From Eubacteriales bacterium (GTDB lineage: Bacteria > Bacillota > Clostridia > Lachnospirales > Lachnospiraceae), in the NCBI GenBank assembly GCA_030539055.1, contig JAUNSV010000004.1:42680-93895 (forward strand): 51,216 nt of DNA, written 5' to 3'. This document shows positions 44,231-51,216 of the stretch, one piece after another. Both the position numbers and the translations under genes were made by a program. Every line of letters begins with the position of its first letter. The first letter of the stretch is position 1. Below the pieces are notes generated by a model that was given only the letters and a program-made list of their open reading frames with translations, did no database searches and was not told where the DNA came from.

Positions 44231-45617
44231 CTTTTATTAACTCCTTTTTTAATATTCTTAATGCAATATTTGGATATTGTTTGCTTAGTAAACCCATAGA
44301 AGCTATAATATATTTTCTGTCAACATACACTTCGCACTCTTTTGGTCTTAAACTAAATGGATCTGTTTGTTTGTATGTAGCATAAGATGCTATTTCTACA
44401 GATTTTTTGGTATGAATTAATGAACCACCAGTTAACACCATCGTTCTTACATTTTCTAAATCTTTACCATATTGCATATAACTTATACCCATACAAGTAT
44501 AATATTCTTTTAATTCTCCTGAATGTCTTTTTAGGGCAACTTTTGATGCCACTTTAGCTAATGCAATATCTAATTTTTCATCTTCTTCATTTTGTGGCAC
44601 AAGGTCTGTATTCTTTGAAAACTCTTCGATTCTGTTTGTTACAAATTCTTCACTTAGTCCAGATATTTCACTTATTTCATTATCATTTGAAGCATTTAAT
44701 ATTCCATGAATAGAATATCTCATTCCTATATCGCCCTCAACTGTCCGTTTGCAAAAAGGTTCCTTTAATCCTTTTAATACAGTTGAGCCTTTTGTTGGGT
44801 CTCCCTTAGCTATAGAATAAATATCTGTAGTAGCACCACCAACATCAATAGCTACTAATTCACCAAGACCTGTTTCTTCTTTTGTGCCTAAAGAAAGTAA
44901 TTTTATTCCCTCCATAACAGCAAGTGGTGTAGGAAGTACAACACCTGTTATTTCATCTTCTGCTTTATCTAAACCTTTTGCTTTAACTATATTTCTTATA
45001 AAAACATTTCGTATGCACTCTTGCACTTCTTCCACTTTTAATTCGCCAAGACTAGGCATAACATTTTCGCATTTGAAAGTTTCATATCCAGCTGTGTTTA
45101 AAATATCATATGCTTCATCGGTTGCTCTTCTATTGCCTGCAATAATAATAGGGAATAATTTATTATCCTTCTTATTTGCGGATAAAATTTTTGCACTATT
45201 TATTACACACTCCGAATTGCCACCGTCTGTACCACCAGCTAATAAAAAAATATCTGGCTCTAATTTAAATATTTCTTCAACATCATATTTAGTAAGCCCA
45301 TAAGAATATGTTTTAATTATTTTTGCACCAGCTCCTAGTGATGCTCTTTTTGCTGCTTCAGCAGTAAGCGATGGCACTAAACCAGACACAAGCATCCTTA
45401 AACCACCAGCTGCCGAAGAACAAGCAATGCACTTATTAAAAGAAAACTTACCTATCTTTTCTTCCAAAATAGATATTGCATTAGTTAAACCTATTCTTAC
45501 ATCTTTATCTATTGTGGTCCAGCTTTGCTCATGACCTAAAATTATTTCTTTTTCTATATCCACCAATGTGATTTTGGTATAAGTGGAACCAAAATCAACA
45601 AGCAAGATATTATTCAT
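44214..45617 (-). CDS. glmL: Glutamate mutase reactivating factor GlmL/MutL
   Basis: The 467-residue ASKHA-fold ATPase is thought to exchange damaged cobalamin on glutamate mutase. The phosphate-1 motif is [15 protein letters not shown], with AGGTDGGN and the phosphate-2 motif [13 protein letters not shown]. It lies between glmS and glmE as in Clostridium cochlearium and C. tetanomorphum. Confidence 0.95.
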   Translation of the reverse strand: MNNILLVDFGSTYTKITLVDIEKEIILGHEQSWTTIDKDVRIGLTNAISILEEKIGKFSFNKCIACSSAAGGLRMLVSGLVPSLTAEAAKRASLGAGAKIIKTYSYGLTKYDVEEIFKLEPDIFLLAGGTDGGNSECVINSAKILSANKKDNKLFPIIIAGNRRATDEAYDILNTAGYETFKCENVMPSLGELKVEEVQECIRNVFIRNIVKAKGLDKAEDEITGVVLPTPLAVMEGIKLLSLGTKEETGLGELVAIDVGGATTDIYSIAKGDPTKGSTVLKGLKEPFCKRTVEGDIGMRYSIHGILNASNDNEISEISGLSEEFVTNRIEEFSKNTDLVPQNEEDEKLDIALAKVASKVALKRHSGELKEYYTCMGISYMQYGKDLENVRTMVLTGGSLIHTKKSVEIASYATYKQTDPFSLRPKECEVYVDRKYIIASMGLLSKQYPNIALRILKKELIKDGITK

Positions 45618-45634
45618 CTTATTAACGCTCCAAT

Positions 45635-46045
45635 TTACATATTTAAATCTTCTTTTAATGCTTTCACTGTTATCATAGGGTCAGTTCCTGGACCATACAC
45701 TCTATCAAAACCCATCGCTTTAAATCTTTTTTCTACTTCATCAAATGGTTGTTTACCTATAACAATATTTCCACCTACATAAATTAAAATTCCTTTTAAA
45801 CCTGCTTCATCACATTTTTCTCTAAAACCACGACAGTCAAGTTCACCTTGCCCATAAAGTGATGATACAATAATAACATCAGCTTTTGATTCTATAGCTG
45901 CTTCAATAAATTCTTCTTGAGAAACTTGAACACCCAAGTTAGTTACATCAAAGCCGTTTTCGGAAAATACATGATTCAAAATTTGATTTCCAACAGCATG
46001 TGCATCTGTTCCAATAACTCCAAGAACCATTCTTTTCTTAGACAT
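45635..46045 (-). CDS. glmS: Glutamate mutase sigma (cobalamin-binding) subunit
   Basis: This small B12-binding subunit has the DxHxxG motif as TDAHAVG, with His16 the cobalt ligand, plus [12 protein letters not shown] and the loop [10 protein letters not shown]. The frame opens at 46081, but ATG 46045 follows GAGAGGAG and gives 136 residues, matching the usual length of about 137. Note that this gene is unrelated to glucosamine synthase. It heads the glutamate-fermentation operon. Confidence 0.96.
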   Translation of the reverse strand: MSKKRMVLGVIGTDAHAVGNQILNHVFSENGFDVTNLGVQVSQEEFIEAAIESKADVIIVSSLYGQGELDCRGFREKCDEAGLKGILIYVGGNIVIGKQPFDEVEKRFKAMGFDRVYGPGTDPMITVKALKEDLNM

Positions 46046-46104
46046 ATCAATTATACTCCTCTCAAAATTAATATTTGTCATTTATTCCAAAATATGTTAT
46101 ATAT

Positions 46105-46133
46105 ATAATAATATTTTTGTTAGATTTTGTCAA
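46105..46133 (-). promoter_or_regulatory. Sigma-A promoter of the glutamate-fermentation operon
   Basis: On the minus strand TTGACA (46133-46128), 17 bases, TATTAT (46110-46105). The leader to glmS is about 50 bases, too short for a cobalamin riboswitch. Confidence 0.85.
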
Positions 46134-46140
46134 TTAAGAC

Positions 46141-46169
46141 TTGCACATTTTGATATAACAAGGTATACT
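46141..46169 (+). promoter_or_regulatory. Sigma-A promoter of citC, start site on the ATG
   Basis: TTGCAC (46141-46146), 17 bases, TATACT (46164-46169). The -10 ends six bases before ATG 46176, predicting a leaderless mRNA. It stands back-to-back with the divergent glmS promoter. Confidence 0.7.
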
Positions 46170-46175
46170 ATTATT

Positions 46176-47258
46176 ATGATAAAGGTATATAATTATAATG
46201 AACTAAATATCAAAAAAGTACAAATAATCAATGCTTTTTTGTCGAAAAATGGATTAAGTTTTGACAAAAAGCCAGATTATTGTGTTGTAATATATGAGAA
46301 TTTAGATATACCTCAAGCGTATATCAAGGAGGACTTTGCTTCGAATTTTGATATAGTAGCTTTTGGTGCTATAGACAAAAAAGTATTGAAATATTTGTGC
46401 GTAGATGAAAAAAAACAAGGTATGGGTTATTTAGAAAAATTAATTACCATACTAATTGAAGAGTCAATAAAAAACAAAATCGATAATTTATTTATTTTTA
46501 CTAAGCCAAGCAAATGCTATATTTTTATGCAAATGGGATTTTCTTTAATATGCGAAACAAATAAAATTTCTATGCTGGAGCATAAGTCAAATGGCATAAG
46601 TAATTATTTAAATGATATTAAAAATAATACAAAAAATATTAAAATAAATGATGATAAAAATTTGCCTATATCTTCCATAGTTTGCAATTTGAATCCTATG
46701 ACTTTAGGGCACTTGAAATTAATACAAAAAGCAAGTGCAGAATCTTCAATTTTATATATTTTTTTATTAAGTGAGGATAATTCATTTTTTAAATTTGAAG
46801 ATAGATTAGAAATGCTTAAAAAAGAAACTTCTAATTTAAAAAATGTTCAAATAGTATTGGGGAGTGATTATGTAATATCTTCTTCTACATTTCCTACTTA
46901 TTTTATTAAAGATAAAAAAGAAATTGAAATTACTCAAATGGAATTAGATGCTACACTTTTTGCAAAAAGAATAGCTCCATTTTTAAATATAAAAAGAAGA
47001 TATGTAGGAACAGAGCCATTAGATATAGTAACAAGTAAATATAATGAAGTATTAAAAAACACATTTAAAAATCAAAATATACAATTAATAGAAGTAGAAA
47101 GATTTAAAAATAATAATGAAGATATTATTAATGCTACAAAAGTAAGAGAAATTTTAAATTATAATAATTATTCAAATACACAAAAAATAGAATTAATAAA
47201 AAAATATGTGCCATTAAGCACAATAGAAATAATAAAAGAAAAATATTTAAATTTATGA
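46176..47258 (+). CDS. citC: Citrate lyase ligase (acetate:SH-citrate lyase ligase)
   Basis: The 360-residue enzyme acetylates the thiol of the CitD prosthetic group with ATP and acetate, activating the lyase. An N-terminal GNAT-like part contains VDEKKQGMGYLEKL. The nucleotidyltransferase domain begins at CNLNPMTLGHLKLI, with a TxGH motif, and ends with the INATKVREIL segment. It diverges from the lyase operon it serves and overlaps the next gene by ATGA. It lacks a good ribosome-binding site. Confidence 0.94.
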   Translation: MIKVYNYNELNIKKVQIINAFLSKNGLSFDKKPDYCVVIYENLDIPQAYIKEDFASNFDIVAFGAIDKKVLKYLCVDEKKQGMGYLEKLITILIEESIKNKIDNLFIFTKPSKCYIFMQMGFSLICETNKISMLEHKSNGISNYLNDIKNNTKNIKINDDKNLPISSIVCNLNPMTLGHLKLIQKASAESSILYIFLLSEDNSFFKFEDRLEMLKKETSNLKNVQIVLGSDYVISSSTFPTYFIKDKKEIEITQMELDATLFAKRIAPFLNIKRRYVGTEPLDIVTSKYNEVLKNTFKNQNIQLIEVERFKNNNEDIINATKVREILNYNNYSNTQKIELIKKYVPLSTIEIIKEKYLNL

Positions 47259-48691
47259 TAAATAATAATTTAATCAAAATATTGAAAGAAAAAGAAGAAA
47301 GAGTAAATATGCGTACTCTTTTTTTAAGTAAATATAAATCTCCAATAATACAAATTACAATGAATATACCAGGAGAGAATAAAAACAGTTTTTTAATATC
47401 TTTTTGTTTTAATTATTTTATTAAACATTTTGATAAAAAATTTTGTAAATTAATAAAAGAAAAAAAGTGTGAATTAAAAATTACTAAATTTTTTGTTTGT
47501 ACAAATAAAAATCTTAATGAAATTAAAAAAGAGTTAATACATATAGAAGAAAAAAATGACTTTGGGAGACTCTTAGATATAGATTTGTTTGATGAAAAAG
47601 GCAAAAAAATATCGAGAGGATATAATAGGAAATGCTTACTATGTGATAAAGAAGCATTCGTTTGTGCAAAAAATAAAGCTCATTCTTATAATGAATTACA
47701 AAAAAAAGTAAATGCTATATTATTAAATGAAGCAAAAAATATTATTAGTAAAGAAATGTATAATGCTTTATTAAAAGAATTATATACTACTCCCAAATTA
47801 GGTTGCGTTTCTAAAACAAGCAATGGTTCGCATAAAGATTTAAATATTGATATATTAAAAAAAAGTGCAAAAGTTATTTCTAGTATTATTCCAAAAAAAA
47901 TATTTGAAAGTGATACATCTTCCTTTTCTACAAAATACAAATTAATATACTCTAATAATAAATATTTTATAAATAAAGAGTATTTTTTGTTTTTGCAAAA
48001 AGTTGGATTAGAAGCAGAATATGAAATGTATAAAAAAACAAAAAATATAAATACACATAAGGGAGCAATTTATATTTTTTGTATATTAATTGGCTCTTTA
48101 TTTTTTTTGTTTAATTTAAAAATAGATGATGAATATGCTTTTTATAATAAAAATAAACAAGAAATACTACTAAATATATTATGCAATATATCAAAATATA
48201 TAGCGACTCCAGTATTTGATTTTGATAAAGAAATAGGGGTAAAAAAAGAAAATCTGCTAGGCTTCCCACATATAAAAATAGCATTTGATGTTTTGAGTAA
48301 ATGTAATATTATTTTTGATGAAGCTATAATAAAAGAAAAAATGACTAATGAAAAAGTATATATAGAAAACAAAAAATATAAAAAAGAATTAGAAAATTTA
48401 AAACAAATAATTGCATACTTACATATAACAAAAAGCTTATATGACACAACTACAATACATAGGGGTGGCAAAAGTGGGTTAGCGTATGTCCAAAATGAAG
48501 TAAAAAAAATAATACAAAAATATGAATTATTTCATAAACAAAATAATTATAATATAACTTTTGACATAGAAAAATATGAAAATTTAATAAAAGATATAAA
48601 TATATTGAATGATAAAATGATTGAAAAAAATTTGACTACTGGCGGGGGCTGCGATGTTCTGTGTATTGGCATGCTATGCACAGTAACTTAG
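47255..48691 (+). CDS. citXG: CitX-CitG fusion for lyase prosthetic group synthesis
   Basis: In this 478-residue fusion the CitX part (about 1-165: phosphoribosyl-dephospho-CoA transferase, with RLLDIDLFDEKGKKISR and RKCLLCDKEAFVC) precedes the CitG part (triphosphoribosyl-dephospho-CoA synthase, with GCVSKTSNGSHKDL, NTHKGAIY and TTGGGCDVL). Together they make the CoA-like group and load it on CitD. The extreme C-terminus (CIGMLCTVT) departs from the usual hydrophobic CitG ending. Base composition also rises there, next to the foreign-looking region, so the 3' end may have been altered. Confidence 0.9.
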   Translation: MINNNLIKILKEKEERVNMRTLFLSKYKSPIIQITMNIPGENKNSFLISFCFNYFIKHFDKKFCKLIKEKKCELKITKFFVCTNKNLNEIKKELIHIEEKNDFGRLLDIDLFDEKGKKISRGYNRKCLLCDKEAFVCAKNKAHSYNELQKKVNAILLNEAKNIISKEMYNALLKELYTTPKLGCVSKTSNGSHKDLNIDILKKSAKVISSIIPKKIFESDTSSFSTKYKLIYSNNKYFINKEYFLFLQKVGLEAEYEMYKKTKNINTHKGAIYIFCILIGSLFFLFNLKIDDEYAFYNKNKQEILLNILCNISKYIATPVFDFDKEIGVKKENLLGFPHIKIAFDVLSKCNIIFDEAIIKEKMTNEKVYIENKKYKKELENLKQIIAYLHITKSLYDTTTIHRGGKSGLAYVQNEVKKIIQKYELFHKQNNYNITFDIEKYENLIKDINILNDKMIEKNLTTGGGCDVLCIGMLCTVT

Positions 48692-48901
48692 GGTTGATTT
48701 TTGCGCCCGAAACTATTTAGGGTAATTAAAAAATGGCTAGGTTTGATAGTAAAAATAATCTCCTTGTTAATTTTTTTCAATATTTAATGATTATTATTCT
48801 AAAGTTGTGCCTACCTTATACATGCGTATTTTATATCATTTAATAAATTTTCTGCTTCCGATACGCAAACTTATTTTTATATTGCAAAGGTTTAGAGCAA
48901 A

Positions 48902-49543
48902 TTATCGGTCTTCTATCGTCACGTAAGCATAAATGGGATTATAAGAACCAGTGCCTGCGCTTGGTTGCAAGCAGACCACCTCTCCTTTTGATACTTTAAG
49001 CCGGAACACAGTTAGAGACAAGGTATTATACCCCACGTTACTCGTTGCCGCAGTTATGGTTTCCGTGACCCCGTTCTCAATAGTCCGAAGCCTGATAGTG
49101 GTGTAGCCATCGTCAGGCGACCACATACATGTACTAAATGACATGTAACAATCTACAAGAACAGTAAATATGTTAGTTTGGCCCGTGATAGTTGTTCGGC
49201 CCGTTACGTGGCAATTAATATATGCGTTTGTCGCACTAGGTGTCCCAGACCATAGTGGTTGAGTCATTTTTATAGTAAACTTATTATTAGTAATATTTTT
49301 TTCTAAGGTTATACCGGGCCCACCTTCGTAAGGTAATTCATTATTTGCAAAATATTCGACAATTTTTGTCTCCACTATCGACTCTATATTATTAATTTTA
49401 GCATTAATATTATTAATAACATTGTCAAATTCAGATCTGGTTATATATGTGCTAGTATCGGTTACACCGATTGAAAAAGTACTTATAGAAAGAAATAACA
49501 TAATACTTAAAAATACAAATATATTTAATTTTTTATGTTTCAT
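48902..49543 (-). CDS. Mosaic secreted protein with coiled coil and variable C-terminal domain
   Basis: The 213-residue protein begins with a signal peptide (MKHKKLNIF, hydrophobic to about residue 25). A short coiled coil follows (about 35-65, EFDNVINNINAKINN), then a beta-rich C-terminal domain of about 130 residues that I do not recognise. By hand count, bases 49501-49560 hold 6 G/C of 60, whereas 48961-49020 hold 27 of 60, so the two halves have different origins. The ATG has no ribosome-binding site, and the 43-base leader around it is repeated in inverse orientation at 51162-51204. Confidence 0.65.
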   Translation of the reverse strand: MKHKKLNIFVFLSIMLFLSISTFSIGVTDTSTYITRSEFDNVINNINAKINNIESIVETKIVEYFANNELPYEGGPGITLEKNITNNKFTIKMTQPLWSGTPSATNAYINCHVTGRTTITGQTNIFTVLVDCYMSFSTCMWSPDDGYTTIRLRTIENGVTETITAATSNVGYNTLSLTVFRLKVSKGEVVCLQPSAGTGSYNPIYAYVTIEDR

Positions 49544-49580
49544 TCAATAATTTATATGTATAAACCAAAATGTAATTTAA
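49538..49580 (-). repeat. Conserved gene leader, copy A (inverse of 51162-51204)
   Basis: Forty-three bases, identical to copy B in inverse orientation, span the upstream region and first two codons of the secreted gene. After one changed base the identity resumes for ten bases. It includes TATAAA seven bases before ATG, so it may be a leaderless promoter. Confidence 0.9.
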
Positions 49581-49620
49581 TTTTAATGTATTTTTTATAA
49601 AAAAAATATAATTCTTACTC

Positions 49621-49641
49621 TCCCGCCCATCCCCAGTTTAT
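49621..49641 (-). repeat. GC-rich block, copy A (inverse of 51102-51122)
   Basis: A 21-base identity centred on GGGGATGGGCGGG read on the minus strand. C-runs at 49666-49680 can pair imperfectly with it, forming a GC stem in AT-rich surroundings. It lies 78 bases before the ATG, versus 77 in copy B. Confidence 0.88.
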
Positions 49642-49863
49642 GAAATGCAAATAACGGATTTTAAAGGGTAGGGTTGGGGATTAATTATTTTTATAAAAAA
49701 TTATACAAAAGACACTTTTATAATTTTTATTAGTTTATTTAGTTTATTAAAATCTATATGAAATTTTTTTTCCTAAACCTACATAGATTTAGCCTTAATC
49801 TATATTATTAGTTATCTAAAACTTACATTTTTTCATTGGATTTATCATATATATCACAAAAAG

Positions 49864-49903
49864 AAAAAAGATGATTTCATTTTATTATGAATTCATCTTT
49901 TTT
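49864..49903. terminator. Strong bidirectional terminator downstream of abiE
   Basis: AAAAAAGATGA and TCATCTTTTTT with a further TTTCAT/ATGAAT extension (one mismatch) make a 17-bp stem with a six-base loop. It lies downstream of the truncated abiEii gene. Confidence 0.88.
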
Positions 49904-50005
49904 AATAACATATACATAAATCCTAATCTACACTTTATTTAGAAAAATCTATATTTATTTTTTATCAAAATACTACATTAATTTATTAGTATACCACAAC
50001 AATTC

Positions 50006-50146
50006 TTATTTTGCATTATTAATTGAAATTCGCTCTAATATTCTTTCTAACATATAATTTTGCATAACGAGCTGGGCAGAAATCTTCTTTTCTGTTGCTT
50101 TCTTTTTGATAAATGCTTTAAATTGCATTGGATTTTTAGTAATCAT
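50006..50146 (-). pseudogene. Truncated AbiEii-type toxin gene
   Basis: A 46-codon frame starts at ATG 50146 behind GGAGG and overlaps the antitoxin stop as ATGA. The text NPMQFKAFIKKKA, ISAQLVMQNYMLERILERIS matches the N-terminus I know for AbiEii nucleotidyltransferase toxins. It then stops after INNAK, before the KGG nucleotidyltransferase core. Downstream bases show no continuation in any frame. The toxin is therefore inactive here and only its first 40 or so residues remain. Confidence 0.8.
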
Positions 50147-50736
50147 AACAAGACCTCCATATAATGCAACACTTTAGGCTTAACACGAAATTGCTCTGCG
50201 TATTGTAACAATTTGTGTATGTCTTTTTCTTTTGAAACAGCATATCGCTTCATAGCATCCACAATAATTTGAATATCGCTACCACTGCCACGCAAAATGT
50301 CGCATAATGTTCGTTCAAGATTATAAATGCGAATTGGATTGCCACTAGGTGATTTTATTTCTATAATTCCAATGGGATAATTTTGGGGTACAACACGCTT
50401 CACAATTAAATTTTCATGTTTCAAAGATATTGCATTGTATCCTTTGGGAAATGTCATCGTATATTTTGCTGGTGCACGGTCAGAATAACCGAGTAGATAT
50501 AGTGCTATTTCATGCGAATAAATTCCACGCTTATACTTATGCTGCAATAGAAAAAAATCATCCTCCCATGCGTTATTTTTTACATATAAACCACGCCCAA
50601 AGCGATATATTTCCCCTTTTTCAACAAGCTTCTGTAACATGCTTCGATGTATTCCTGCGGAGGATACTTGTGATGAGCTTATCATTCCATCAGTGGATGC
50701 ATTGAGAAACTCTTTTATTTGTTCACTATCATTCAT
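50143..50736 (-). CDS. AbiEi-family antitoxin/transcriptional regulator
   Basis: The protein has 197 residues from ATG 50736, which follows AGAGGT; the frame is open to 50766. It has the AbiEi N-terminal winged helix (MISSSQVSSAGIHRSMLQKL, then GEIYRFGRGLYV) and the C-terminal antitoxin domain (RGIYSHEIALYLLGYSD, NLERTLCDILR). In type IV abortive-infection systems it represses its own promoter and counters AbiEii. Here the toxin gene is truncated, so only the regulator is intact. Base composition is higher than in most of the window, consistent with transfer. Confidence 0.85.
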   Translation of the reverse strand: MNDSEQIKEFLNASTDGMISSSQVSSAGIHRSMLQKLVEKGEIYRFGRGLYVKNNAWEDDFFLLQHKYKRGIYSHEIALYLLGYSDRAPAKYTMTFPKGYNAISLKHENLIVKRVVPQNYPIGIIEIKSPSGNPIRIYNLERTLCDILRGSGSDIQIIVDAMKRYAVSKEKDIHKLLQYAEQFRVKPKVLHYMEVLL

Positions 50737-50753
50737 AACATTTACCTCTCTTC

Positions 50754-50842
50754 TTGACAAATACACATTATAATATATAAAAATAATGCTTGTTTGTCAA
50801 TAAGTAAAAAAATAGCACATTATTATATCTGGAAATAATGTG
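50754..50842. promoter_or_regulatory. abiEi promoter with candidate AbiEi operators
   Basis: On the minus strand TTGACA (50800-50795), 17 bases, TATATT (50777-50772). TTGACAAA (50754-50761) and TTTGTCAA (50793-50800) bracket the promoter. CACATTATT/AATAATGTG with a nine-base spacer lies at 50816-50842, and CACATTAT recurs at 50764. AbiEi proteins are known to bind inverted repeats at their promoter. Confidence 0.65.
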
Positions 50843-50905
50843 TGTATGTCTAGATATTATATGCATTTATCTTATCATATTCTTTAGTGTTAAAGTAAAT
50901 AAAAA

Positions 50906-51001
50906 AATGTAGGTTTTGGCTAAAAAATTAATGTAGGTTTTAGTTAAAAAATTTATGTAGACTAGATCTAAAAAAATAATGTAAGCTTATAATAAAAATA
51001 T
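50906..51001 (+). repeat. Four tandem degenerate 24-base repeats
   Basis: Units begin at 50906, 50930, 50954 and 50978. The first two read AATGTAGGTTTTGGCTAAAA and AATGTAGGTTTTAGTTAAAA, each ending AATT; the third and fourth are diverged but keep ATGTA and the A-run. Related units occur in inverse orientation at about 49752-49830 and 49922-49984. Confidence 0.75.
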
Positions 51002-51101
51002 TATAAAGTATTGTGTAAACTATATTAAGTATCTGTTGAATTATTTTGTTTATAATATTTCACCCCAGCCCCCAACCCCTAATTCCCATAATTTGAATTT
51101 T

Positions 51102-51122
51102 ATAAACTGGGGATGGGCGGGA
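51102..51122 (+). repeat. GC-rich block, copy B
   Basis: Identical over 21 bases to the inverse of 49621-49641, centred on GGGGATGGGCGGG. C-runs at 51064-51079 can pair with it imperfectly. Confidence 0.88.
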
Positions 51123-51161
51123 CTAATAAAATAATTGTTTTTTTATAGAAACATTTTTTTA

Positions 51162-51204
51162 TTAAATTACATTTTGGTTTATACATATAAATTATTGAAT
51201 GAAA
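51162..51204 (+). repeat. Conserved gene leader, copy B
   Basis: Identical over 43 bases to the inverse of 49538-49580 and leads into the partial gene at 51199. Confidence 0.9.
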
Positions 51205-51216
51205 AATAAAAAATTG
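51199..51216 (+). CDS. Start of a second leader-family secreted protein (partial)
   Basis: Only six codons (MKNKKL) lie inside the window. They match MKHKKL of the secreted protein at 49543, and the upstream leader is identical, so a paralogue with the same signal peptide very likely continues beyond the edge. Confidence 0.6.

Larger units (their letters stand above)
49544..50005. other. Gene-free flank A of the inverted-repeat region
   Basis: This stretch contains the conserved gene leader (to 49580), a GC-rich hairpin block (49621-49680) and degenerate ATGTAG-type repeats read on the minus strand (about 49752-49830 and 49922-49984). It also holds a strong terminator at 49864-49903. No coding frame is convincing. 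Confidence 0.7.
50737..51198. other. Gene-free flank B of the inverted-repeat region
   Basis: This stretch holds the abiEi promoter/operators, a 24-base tandem repeat array (50906-51001), a GC-rich hairpin block (51064-51122) and the second copy of the gene leader. It mirrors flank A in order and spacing. No coding frame is convincing. Confidence 0.7.

Noticed and set aside
44884-45303. A 139-codon plus-strand frame inside glmL
   Set aside because: It lies antisense to conserved ASKHA motifs and shows no family resemblance or initiation signal.
46046-46100. Cobalamin riboswitch before glutamate mutase
   Set aside because: The leader is about 50 bases, with no B12-box-like sequence or room for the aptamer.
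50906-51001. CRISPR array
   Set aside because: The 24-base units are contiguous without unique spacers, are degenerate, and no cas genes are near.
49535-51216. Insertion sequence or composite transposon
   Set aside because: The inverted repeats contain gene starts rather than transposon ends, and no transposase frame lies between or beside them in the window.

Overview
The window reads as chromosome of a very AT-rich, strictly anaerobic, Gram-positive clostridial bacterium, most likely of the Lachnospirales type. The grounds are glutamate fermentation by the methylaspartate route, a class III fructose-bisphosphatase, rubrerythrin beside a Fur-family regulator, secreted proteins with choline-binding-type repeats, ClpC/RadA/GroESL, consensus sigma-A promoters and a CIRCE element. 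I cannot name a genus from sequence alone.

Layout. 1-1216: a HAD phosphatase cut by the window edge and an unknown protein. 1276-8686: a split sugar locus. A minus-strand operon (unknown protein, HPr, mannose-family PTS IIC-IID-IIA-IIB, zinc dehydrogenase, SIS isomerase) diverges from a plus-strand operon (DeoR regulator, allulose/ribulose-phosphate epimerase, second SIS protein). 8824-11076: rpsB-tsf behind four tightly packed tRNA genes. 11146-13677: hemolysin III family protein and a secreted repeat protein. 13784-20313: a CopA ATPase carrying a fused C-terminal CopZ-like domain, a 23S rRNA uridine methyltransferase, fructose-bisphosphatase and a secreted protein. 20410-25264: RqcH/NFACT, cardiolipin synthase, a small exporter, rubrerythrin and Fur. 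25343-37861: a long minus-strand series, groESL, secreted glucosaminidase, cohesin-like membrane protein, clpC, radA, then a five-gene membrane cassette (Gly-rich secreted protein, MotA/ExbB-like channel, DUF2149 protein, 48-residue protein, TPR membrane protein). 37999-48691: glutamate mutase (glmS-L-E), methylaspartate ammonia-lyase, citramalate/citrate lyase (citD-E-F) and a YqeB/EF2563-like gene, with the lyase activation genes citC and a citX-citG fusion diverging. 48692-51216: a foreign-looking region with two inverted copies of one gene leader flanking an AbiEi antitoxin gene and a truncated AbiEii toxin gene.

How the parts work together. The glutamate operon should take glutamate to methylaspartate, mesaconate, citramalate and then acetate plus pyruvate; the mesaconate hydratase step is not in the window. 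CitC and CitXG would make and acetylate the prosthetic group on CitD. The PTS locus imports and phosphorylates an unidentified sugar or polyol, whose phosphate is oxidised and isomerised toward fructose 6-phosphate.

Most notable: (1) the ExbB/DUF2149 cassette, where DUF2149 carries an ExbD/TolR/MotB-like aspartate, suggesting an undescribed ion-driven envelope machine; (2) the inverted-repeat region 49535-51216 with a mosaic secreted gene and a dead AbiE toxin; (3) terminators nested with the next operon's promoter; (4) two genes predicted to be leaderless; (5) CopA with an internal ribosome-binding site for a free CopZ. All calls are from reading sequence; no database search was run.
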